Origin: Trichosphaerium sp. ATCC 40318
Taxonomy: Eukaryota > Discosea > Flabellinia > Trichosidae
Reading direction: 5' to 3'
NCBI GenBank assembly: GCA_038496445.1
Contig: JALMLS010000589.1
Coordinates: forward strand, 178,938 to 242,937
Length of the DNA: 64,000 bases
The notes beneath the pieces are model-generated. The model was given only the letters and a program-made list of their open reading frames with translations, was not told the origin of the DNA and did no database searches. Shown here piece after piece: positions 53,809-62,963 of the stretch. How positions within the stretch are numbered: the stretch's first letter is position 1; each line of letters starts with the position of its first letter. Position numbers and translations under genes: made by a program.

Positions 53809-54685
53809 TGAGCATACCAGCTACACACACATCCGAACTACGTATGAATTAAACAACAACGAACTCGTTTTTGTTAGAAACAACAACAAAGTCTTATATC
53901 ACTTGTTTTTAGTCTCCGACGCGTCATTATGCTTGAAAAAAGATCATAAGGAATTTTCAAAGGAAAGTAAAAGCCCTCCACCATATTACTTTATAATTGA
54001 TCTTGGCGAAGCAAGCACAAAGGATGTAAAGGTACGAAGATGACGAACACGTGATTTTTTAGGATTTTTAAAATTATCACGTGTTTAAAGAAAATGAGCA
54101 CAAAACGTTTCTGTTTTTTCCGTTTGTTGGATAAACATACTAACACCACTTGCTTTGTCTTAGATAAGCGTTCTAGACCCTAAACGAAACGAAGTGAAGA
54201 ATACAGTCAAGTTTTCAATCCAAGGCGTCAAAAGATCGTTCCTATGCGCGTACGAGCCTAAGATTGCTGGAGAACACGAAGTTAATATAAAGTACAGTGG
54301 TACTGCACTTGAGTCAATTTCGGTTCCTGTAAGACTGGGTACGCATCATTTTATGCCCTTACGCTATAATTCTTGTTACGTTTTCGTTTTTTTGTTTTCT
54401 CCTGAATATTTTAAAACGCTATCTTGGCCTGCACGCCTATGTACGGGTATTTAACTAAATATTGTTTTGTTGAATAGAAGCGGATGTCGATGATAAAGGG
54501 CGTGTAAAATATCCAAGGTTTCCTGTTGAGATAGAAAGTGCGTACCTTGCTGTATCGTATGACACAAAGCGTTATAAAGATGATGACGAAGAAGAAGAAA
54601 TAGGTACGGATGAGTTTATTATTAATGTTTCCTGTTCTTACAACGTCTATAGTGCCTAGGAAACAATGTAGTATACAATAAATAA
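53809..54685 (+). CDS. Single filamin-type repeat protein, five exons
   Basis: Exons 53809-53842, 53913-54031, 54164-54338, 54478-54603 and 54660-54685 give 159 residues. Start MSIPATHTSELLSDASLCLK; then PPPYYFIIDLGEASTKDVK, VLDPKRNEVKNTVKFS, KRSFLCAYEPKIAGEHEVNI and KYSGTALESISVPV. The Y-x-P-x-x-A-G-E-H-x-V-x-I-x-Y-x-G-x-x-x-x-x-S-x-V-x-V pattern is the filamin/ABP280 immunoglobulin-like repeat. The C-terminus is acidic (KDDDEEEEIG). Filamins usually have many repeats plus an actin-binding domain; here only one is present. If the last intron is retained, the protein ends FIINVSCSYNVYSA at 54659. Confidence 0.7.
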
Positions 54686-54768
54686 ATAATGTCAAAAAAA
54701 AAAACCAAATATTTGGAAACACGTGTTAGCTCCAACTTGCATAGGTAATCACCTATGATTAGTCTGTA

Positions 54769-55296
54769 GTGTATATGTTAGTTAATTGTGTAGACTTAAG
54801 TACCTATATTTATGCTACAGCTGTTGTACATGATAGCTTGAACTTTAACTTTTTTTTATCCAACGAAGATACTGATTTGTTGCAAGCTTGTTTCAGAGTA
54901 CTCTCCTGCAAGGATTCTCTTAAAGCAAATTACTGTCGCAGTTTTGATAAAATTGATCAGTATGAGTGTAACCATGAACGTATGAGTGAGATTTTTTCAA
55001 AGTTATAATATCCTATTGTTGAGGATAACGTAATTTCTTTCCATTTTTATACAACACTCATATTGCCACACCCATCGCTGAGGCGGGCAGCGATTAATAA
55101 TATGAAGCGTCACTTTTTAGAAATGACAATATGCAATTTTGATAAATACAACAGCAGTTACCTCATCAATCTGCGTGAGTACTCACAGAACTTCACTACA
55201 TTTGACAACTTTATTACTATGTATGATAGGCTGACATTGACAAGATTGACAAGAAACAGATTGGCCAAAATTGGTCCTACCATGAACCAGCATTGA
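54769..55296 (+). pseudogene. Open frame split by one in-frame stop
   Basis: The segments 54769-55008 and 55063-55296 are in the same frame, and the sequence between them is open apart from the single TAA at 55006. Together they give about 176 codons with protein-like content (DTDLLQACFRVLSCKDSL, PSLRRAAINNMKRHFLEM, NLREYSQNFTTFDNFITMYD). No family recognised. Either a broken gene or two exons with the stop inside an intron that I cannot delimit. Confidence 0.35.
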
Positions 55297-55813
55297 GAAG
55301 TCCTTGATGTACTGTACTTGAAGTACTATTGGTCTTGGGTGTCAATGACAGTTGATCCTTGTAAATATGGTACCACATGTTTGAATCTAAACCGGCGAGG
55401 AAAGTTTAGAGAGGTGTAGCATCACTGCTACATAGACACTTGTATTGTTTGTATCATCTGCTGAATCTGGATACCCGACTTGAGAATGGCTCAATTGAGT
55501 ATGGGTTCTAAAATATTCTTTGTACCTGCCAAGCGCTAGTGTGTTTCCATTGTATTAAATTTGATGCGATGAAAAGCAATCATAGACATTGTTAGACATT
55601 TAGGGTAAATAAGTGAACTCGAGCTAAACGTGAGACGTAACTCGCCTTGTCACGAAAAATTAACTGAACTTCAAGCGCTCATACATTCACGTTTACACCT
55701 CAAATTATAAGCCGTTGTCTTTGGAGCTATCTCAAGTGATGATGGTGATCTGAAAGATTGAATGGAATTGTGCATTGCGGTTAAGATTGTATCAGCACAA
55801 AAATCCAATAACA

Positions 55814-57077
55814 ATGTATCTACGCCCACTTCTCCTTTGTTTATTGCTTTCATCTCTCGTATTAATAACAAGAGCTCAAACTAGAGCGGTTGTAGCTTAC
55901 TACGTTGAACCAGCAACAACTGGTACTATTCATCGCTTTGAGTTGGAATCTGGAACGCGTCTTAGCAGTACGTTTGTATAATATCTTGTATTTATCTCAA
56001 CTTTACAAGCTTGCTTCTACCCAGATGAGTACCTCACTTCAGTAGGTACGTAACTTATTGCGATAACCTACCTTCGACGGTTTTTATTAAGTTGAATATG
56101 CTTGCCTACTTGATACTACCAGACCACGTGATCAACGTCATATTTTATATTCATGTTTAACCTCCAAGCACAAGAGCGCTGTTTATACAGAAGAATGCTA
56201 TTTTTTATCTCATTTCTTACTTTAGCGTATCTACAAAACGGGAATATTGCTGTTGCTTTTCAGAATATTATGAGCGATGTTGGTTTCGTACGAAGTTTGA
56301 GACCTGGAAGTTGTACTCCGGTACGTTGAGAATATATTTATTAAATTTAACAGCACTCTATACGGTAGGTTGACAGATGTGATGAAATGAGTACATCTAA
56401 CCCAAACACAAACATGAATGTCGATCCTATAACTGGTACCCTGTACGGTACCATAGACACCAGTGTTGCTGTCAATTCTTTTACGTCACTGTGTGAAGGT
56501 ACCCTTGTATGTTCGTCTATGGTATCAGGACCTCCTAGCGCAGCTCCAAGTACGACTAGTAAACATGTAGCTTTATGTTGACTTGATTTTTCTTCTAGCT
56601 ATTGTAATTGGTTCTATATCATACATTGCAAGTGGTAGTGATATTGTGCGTATGAGACTACCAATAAATCCGCCTGATGTGTGTTCGATGCTTGGATCAC
56701 CGATCACAACATCATGTACAAACATTAAAGGTAAATCAAGACAAGTAAACAGTTCTAGAAAAAAATAACATTGTTTACTAGGGTTGGCTGTTTATGACAG
56801 TACACATATCTTAGTTGTTTGTGGATCAGAAGAAATGGGAGAGTCATATATGTACAATACAAATACTGAAGCTTTGACAGCAAGTGGATTTGCTCAGATA
56901 CCAACTCCAGACGATATTGTTGGCTTGTCTATTTCACCATGCAAACCGTACTTTTTAATACTTGTGTTCTTTCTTTTCATCGCATTCTTACTTGTTTGTT
57001 TTTCTAGAAGTCATATTGATAGTGATATGCGTAGAGCTTTACTTTCAGGTTCAAGTGGTTATGGCGGCGGTAAATAA
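55814..57077 (+). CDS. Secreted repeat-family protein, member 6
   Basis: ATG 55814 (MYLRPLLLCLLLSSLVLITR). Exons: IHRFELESGTRLSS; ACFYPDEYLTSV; YLQNGNIAVAFQNIMSDVG with PGSCTP; CDEMSTSNPNTNMNVDPITG and DTSVAVNSFTSLCEGTLVC; IVRMRLPINPPDVCSMLGSP; YDSTHILVVCGSEEMGESYM; and DSDMRRALLSGSSGYGGGK. Frames are intact. Its 5' flank is shared with the copies at 41538 and 51536. Confidence 0.8.
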
Positions 57078-57539
57078 TGACTACCTAACTCTATGAGCAA
57101 TGTTTCAATAAACAATAGACATTTAATGAGTTGGAAACTGGCCTTCGCACATCTACGCTACATAGAATTGACACAAGATTCACAGATAATTAACAAAACT
57201 ATGTTTCCCCCATTGTTACGATAACTACAACACGAAAGTAGTTCAATTCAAGTCCCAATCTAAAAAATGTCTGGTGGACCTGTGGTATGAGAAGTAGTGC
57301 ACTACTGGCTAAACATGTACGTACCTCGGTCTTAGAGATAGCACCGCATAGTTTATATCATAGTTTGTAAAAGTGACTATCCGGAGTTACACAAAATTGG
57401 TATATATAACAATTTAATATTCACGCTATTGTAGCGTTTGTAGAGCAAAGCAGTGGGTGATATCAGCAGATTTGATAATAAAATGTGCATGTGTGTCAGA
57501 TTCTAACAGATGTTTCAAACCTCCCAAATAACAACAACA
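57078..57539. other. Intergenic, 460 bp, upstream block duplicated at 59640-59838
   Basis: The last 190 bp (ACTATCCGGAGTTACACAAA and GCTATTGTAGCGTTTGTAGA) recur in front of the copy starting at 59839, so promoter and gene were duplicated together. Confidence 0.6.
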
Positions 57540-58807
57540 ATGTATCCTCGACCACTCCTCCTTTGTTTATTGGTTTCATCTTTCGTATATGTATCAAGAG
57601 CTCAAAATACATTAGCAGCCGTAGGATACGAAGTGGGTGGTTCCAGGTTTTTCCAACGCTTTGAGTTGGAGTCTGGAACGCTTATAGGCGATCGTAAGTT
57701 CTTACAAACTTTCCTCTCTTTTAAACTTTATTCTCATACCCTGTAGCTTGTGCGCTTGAGCGCGACTATATTGCTTCAATGAGTGCGTCTCAATACAATA
57801 AAACACGTTTTAAGATTTCGGAGTAATTCAAAGCAAAACGACTTCTATTGTTTATAGAACTGAGTTTGCGTTTAGTCAAAACTTCTCTCTGTTCTTTGTT
57901 TATTTCTTTTTAGCGTTTCTACAAAATGGAAATCTTGCTATGGGTCTTGAGGGTGAATTTGATACGAGAGACGGTATGGTACAAACTTATGGACCTGAAC
58001 CAGGTTGCGTTGCCGTACGTCATATTTAAAGAAACAATTTTCTGGAAACTTGAAAACGTTTTGTAACACGTGTATTTCTAGATTGAGAGTTGTACCGAAA
58101 TGGCTACTGCTGCCACAAATACAAACATGAATGTTGATCCTGTAACGGGTACCTTGTATGGTACTTTGGACAATAGTGTCTCTGTCAATTCTTTTGCGTC
58201 ACCTTGTGAACCCACTCCTGTGTGTGCGGAAATTGTAACAGGACCTCCAACAGTCGCAACAAGTAAGACTATTTTCACATTTTGATTTCAATTCTGAACT
58301 AACTATTCTTTTCTTCCAGCTATTGTCATTGGGACGACAGTGTATATGGCAGCTCCATTCGTTAATGAGATTGTTGCTATGCTACTGCCAGACACACCAC
58401 CTGGTATGTGTTCAATGGTGGGTGATGCAGTCGCATCGCCATGTACCAGCATTAAAGGTAAAATCTCAAACTACAAGATAAAAAGCATTAACAATAATCA
58501 AGGGTTCACTGTATTTGACAGTACACATATCCTTGTTGTTTGCGGATCACAAGAAATGGGAGACTCTTACTTGTTCAATATAAATGATGCTAGTTTCGCA
58601 GCAAGCGGATTCGCTCAGATACCTGATCCTGACAGAATTGTTGGGTTAGCTGTAGTAGGTGGAGCAAGTGGAGGTGGAGATACATGTCAAACGTACTCAC
58701 ATTGCGTTTTCTTGCTGTCACCATTCTTATTTTTTTCTAGAAATGAAGTTGACAGTGCTGCGCGTATAGCTCTGCTTTCAGGTTCAAGTGGTTACGATAG
58801 TAAATAA
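57540..58807 (+). CDS. Secreted repeat-family protein, member 7
   Basis: ATG 57540 (MYPRPLLLCLLVSSFVYVSR). Exons encode FQRFELESGTLIGD; ACALERDYIASM; FLQNGNLAMGLEGEFDTRDG with GCVA; CTEMATAATNTNMNVDPVTG and TLYGTLDNSVSVNSFASPCE; VNEIVAMLLPDTPPGMCSMV; VFDSTHILVVCGSQEMGDSY, GFAQIPDPDRIVGLAVVGG; and VDSAARIALLSGSSGYDSK. The tail is DSK rather than GGK. It is the closest sibling of the copy at 59839. Confidence 0.8.
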
Positions 58808-59118
58808 TGAACGGTTGAAGGAACATTACTATGTAAAACTTAATATACTCAAGCGTTTGTTGAATTTCAACAATAATCCTTCGGTTGCTTTATTTCTAAA
58901 AGGTGAGAAACACCTTTCTGTCTAATGATGTATGTATTTGTCTTAAATATGCTACGGTATGCTGAGCTTCCAAATCATGGATACAATTGCGCGTAGTTGC
59001 ATTACGTAATTGCACCAAAAGGTTCAAAAGTGAATACATCTGAACAACTTTTATTCCATTAACTTCCTTTTCCACAAATGGTTTTTTTTTTTGGACACAT
59101 TCACGCTTTGTTTTAGTA
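58808..59118. other. Intergenic, 310 bp
   Basis: Downstream of member 7; nothing recognised. Confidence 0.3.
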
Positions 59119-59310
59119 TGAGTGATGACGGTGATCTTAAAGATTATTGGAAATATGCATTATCAGCTAAGGTTGTTTCTCGCTTTCATCTCTTGGATTA
59201 ATATCAAGCTCGAACTAGAGCCGTTGTAGCTTATTACGTTGAACCCCAAACTGGTACTATTCATCGCTTTGAGTTGGAGTCTGGAACCGTCTTAGCAGTA
59301 CGTTTTTATT
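59119..59310 (+). pseudogene. Secreted-family exon 1 remnant (member-6 type)
   Basis: TATTACGTTGAACC followed by IHRFELESGT-coding sequence and an AGTACGTTTTT donor match exon 1 of the gene at 55814. The signal-peptide part is shortened and out of frame, and no later exon follows. Confidence 0.7.
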
Positions 59311-59838
59311 ATATATTGTACTTTACAAGCCTGTCCCGTTACGTGATCAACCAAACTTTGTTTTTAGTTGTTTTGTTTTCCTTCTCTTCAGTCAAGATTG
59401 TGTCATATATCTAGGGTTATAAGACGTTGTATTAGACAAGGTAAGGAGAATTCTAATCTACTACAAACTTATTTACAATGTTTAAGGGAACTTTGTTATC
59501 TACAGAATTGATAAAAACTCACAGATAAATAACAAAACTCTATAATGTGTCAGATATGGTTCTCCCCATTGTTACGACATTTACAACATATAAAAGTATT
59601 GTTCTTCAAGTCTCTAAATAATATCTGGCTAAGTAGTGCACTACTGGCTAAACCGTATAGTTTTACATCATAGTTTGTAAAAGTGACTATCCGGAGTTAC
59701 ACAAAATTGGTATATAACAATTTAATATTCACGCTATTGTAGCGTTTGTAGAGCAAAGCAGTGGTGATATCAGCAGATTTGATAATAAAATGTGTGTCAG
59801 ACACAGGTTCATCCAAAACATCCTAAATAACAACAACA
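59311..59838. other. Intergenic, 530 bp
   Basis: The right half duplicates the promoter of member 7; the left half has no gene. Confidence 0.4.
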
Positions 59839-61102
59839 ATGTATCTTCGACCACTCCTCCTTTGTTTATTGGTTTCATCTTTCGTATACGTATCAAGAGC
59901 TCAACATACATTAGCAGCTGTTGGATACCACATCGGATACCTCAAAGATGATTTTTTCCAACGCTTTGAGTTGGAGTCTGGAGATCTTATAGGCGATCGT
60001 AAGTTCGTAAACATGTATCTTTCTCTTTTAAACTGCTATTCTCATACGTTGTAGCTTGTTCTATAGATTCCGAGTTTATTGCTTCAATGAGTGCGTCCCA
60101 ATACAATAAAACACGTTTTAAGATTTTCAGAAGTTAATTCAAAGCAAAACGACTTTGTATTGTTTTTTCGAACTGAGTTTGCGTTAGTCGCATCTATATC
60201 TCTTTGTTTATTTCTTTTTAGCGTTTCTACAAAATGGAAATCTTGCTGTATCTTTCGAGGATGGAAATGAAAGAAGCGGTATGATACAAACTTATGGACC
60301 TGAAGCAGGTTGCGTTGCCGTACGTCATATTTAAAGAAATAATTTTCTGGAAACTTGAACACGTTTCGTAACACGTGTATTTCTAGATTGAGAGTTGTAC
60401 TGAAATGGCTACTGCTGCCACAAATACAAACATGAATGTTGATCCTGTAACGGGTACCTTGTATGGTACTTTGGACTTTAGCGTTGATGTCAATTCTTTT
60501 GTGTCACCTTGTGAACCCACTCCTGTGTGTACGGAAATAACAACAGGACCCCCAACAGTCGCAACAAGTAAGACTATTTTCACACTTAGATTTCAATTCT
60601 GAACTAACTATTCTTTTCTTCCAGCTATTGTCATTGGGACGACAGTGTATATGGCAGACACAAACAACAATGAGATTGTTTTTATGAGCCTGCCAGACAC
60701 ACCACCTGGTATGTGTTCAATGGTGGGATCACCAGTCGCATCGCCATGTACCAACATTAAAGGTAAAATCTCAAACTACAAAATACAACATTAACAATAA
60801 TCAAGGGTTCACTGTATTTGACAGCACGCGCATCCTTGTTGTTTGCGGTTCAGAAGAAATGGGAGCATCTTACTTGTTCAATATAAATGACAACTCTTTC
60901 CCACCAAGCGGATTCGCTCAGATACCTGATCCTGACAATATTGTTGGATTAGCTGTAGGTGGAGCTATATGTCAAAGGTACTCTCATGGCGTTTCTCCTT
61001 TTTTTTAAACTATATTCTTACTTTGTTTCTAGAAGTGAAGTTGATAGTGCTGCACGTAAAGCTCTGCTTTCAGGTTCAAGTGGCTATGGTGATAGTAAAT
61101 AA
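59839..61102 (+). CDS. Secreted repeat-family protein, member 8
   Basis: ATG 59839 (MYLRPLLLCLLVSSFVYVSR). Exons: FQRFELESGDLIGD; ACSIDSEFIASM; FLQNGNLAVSFEDGNERSG with GCVA; CTEMATAATNTNMNVDPVTG, FSVDVNSFVSPCEPTPVC; NNEIVFMSLPDTPPGMCSMV; VFDSTRILVVCGSEEMGASY, GFAQIPDPDNIVGLAVGGA; and VDSAARKALLSGSSGYGDSK. Compared with member 7, differences cluster in a few surface-like loops (IGYLKDDF insertion; TNNNEIVFMS), while introns are nearly identical. Confidence 0.8.
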
Positions 61103-61389
61103 TGAACGATTGAAAGAACATTACTATGTAAAACTTAATGTACTTAAGCGTGTTTTCAACAATGCCCTTTTTTTTTGGTTGTTTCTTTTACAGGTTCTGT
61201 CTTATGGCGTATGAAATTTATCGTAAATAAAGTGATTTCAATTATTGTGTACCAACAGGTTTGAATATCTGCGACACTCTTTCTTCCTTACTCGGAAATA
61301 ATAAGCCAATTTTAGATTGAAACCTGTCGACATAGCTTTACCCAGTGCCGTGTACAATCTAAATGGGCACTTTGTGTACTCTACAATAA

Positions 61390-61805
61390 AATTGAGTTAG
61401 AGTCTGGAACACGTATTAGCTCTTGTAACACTAGTAACGTTGGTCTAAAAAACAACAAGCGGGTATCTACGAAGTCACGTGATCAAAGGTCAAACCACAA
61501 GAATGTTTTTGACTATTTTTGCTATTTTTAGCTGTTATGCTCCTTCTCTTACCACTTTATTGCTGTATGCATGTTTCCGGTACTGGTACTGCACAAAATT
61601 TGAGCCCAGTACTTTGCGCTCCTGTATATCAAAGAGAAGAAACCTACCATTATTAATAACGCAATAAGATACGAATGGGATGATTGCCCAAACACAAACA
61701 TGAATATTGGTCCTTTCACGGTACCATGTATAGTACCATAAACAACAGTGGTGCCTTTAATCCTTTCACATCACTATGTGAAGGTACTTCTGTTCACGTA
61801 TGGTG
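61390..61805 (+). pseudogene. Secreted-family remnant (exon 1 end and exon 4 piece)
   Basis: ELESGTRIS-coding sequence at 61394-61425 and, after about 250 bp, AACACAAACATGAATATTGG with the GGTACC and AACAACAGTG stretch of the TGTLYGT exon, out of frame. The order is as in intact members. It is the third member-6-type relic of the tandem array. Confidence 0.68.
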
Positions 61806-61939
61806 ATAAGTCTTGTCTATTATCAATTACATAAACATTACGATTATCATCTATCCTCAGTCAACGCAAATCCACAAACTACAAAAAACACGTGACAACG
61901 AATGTAGCACGTGTATAACCTTTTACTGTTATAATACAA

Positions 61940-62551
61940 ATGGCGGCTACCGAGGCAAGTTATTATTTGATTGTAATGTGATCAGCCTTCTAAAGCACTT
62001 GATATTAGATTAAAGGCTCTACGTTAGATTGTTGCTTACTATTGTATGTTCCGCTTGAATTACAGCTTGATATACTTGAAATAGACGCAGAAGTATATTT
62101 AAAATGGCCTCTGCTATCCAAGAAAACAGCGATGACAACAAGGTTTGATTGTGACTTGAATAAACATGGGAAATGGCAGAAACACAGAAAAACAAAAAAG
62201 AAAAGTAGGCGCAAGAACATCTTGACACATTATCAGATTGTATGTCAAGAATATTGGAGACATGGAAAGCTTCATGGAGATTATAAGGAGTGGCATGGAT
62301 GTGGTCAACTAATGAAAAGGTGCCCGTATGTTAATGGAAATAAAGAAGGAGTACAAACACTTTGGTATTACAATGGAGACATATGGACACAAAGTCATTA
62401 TGTTAATGGTAAAAGAGAAGGAGAACATAAAGTGTGGTATTCGAATGGTCAGCTGTCTATACAGTGCTATTTCGCAAATGACACCCTGGTAGGAGAGTAC
62501 AAAAGATGGGAGAGAAATGGTCAATTATCAGCACATACTAGCTATTCGTGA
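61940..62551 (+). CDS. F-box/MORN-like repeat protein, 180 residues
   Basis: Exon 1 61940-61958 (MAATEA) and exon 2 62028-62551 join in frame across a 69-bp intron (GTTATT to GTTAG). F-box-like head VPLELQLDILEIDAEVYLKW, then TTRFDCDLNKHGKWQKHRK, then five MORN/YwqK-like repeats: HGDYKEWHGCGQLMKRC, GVQTLWYYNGDIWTQSHYVN, EGEHKVWYSNGQLSIQCYF, GEYKRWERNGQLSAHTSYS. The intron donor is weak, so exon 1 is a proposal; without it no ATG precedes the domain. It is the close intact relative of the pseudogene at 1881. Confidence 0.7.
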
Positions 62552-62963
62552 ACAAACTGGAGAAACTCACGTGTTTAGTACATTTTTGAGAGGTAGGTGA
62601 AACAATTGAAGTATTGTCTGTGCACATGTGGCAACAAGGAGCTAGAGCTGTATTAGCATAACAATAAAGGCATAACTACTTTGCAAGTTCTGCCTTCAAA
62701 ATGGTAGCCGTCGCAGGAGGACGGGAAGACGGTTCAGTAAAACGGCATTAAACATTGCTTTAATTGCAAGCATAGTATTCTCCACGCGTAAAAATAGCGT
62801 AGAAAACAGTATTAGTCCTCTTTTAATTAATATAACCTCTTTTTTACTACCGTTTGACATACTATCACGACGCCAGCGTATAAATATTAGCGGTTTCCAT
62901 TCCTAGGGAGTCCTCGTTTAGTTCAAGGGAAACAGCTAGTGCACTTTTGTTGTTTCCACATAA
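62552..62963. other. Intergenic, 410 bp
   Basis: Promoter of the GST gene; contains CTCACGTGTTT and a TATAAATATT stretch at 62880. No gene. Confidence 0.4.
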
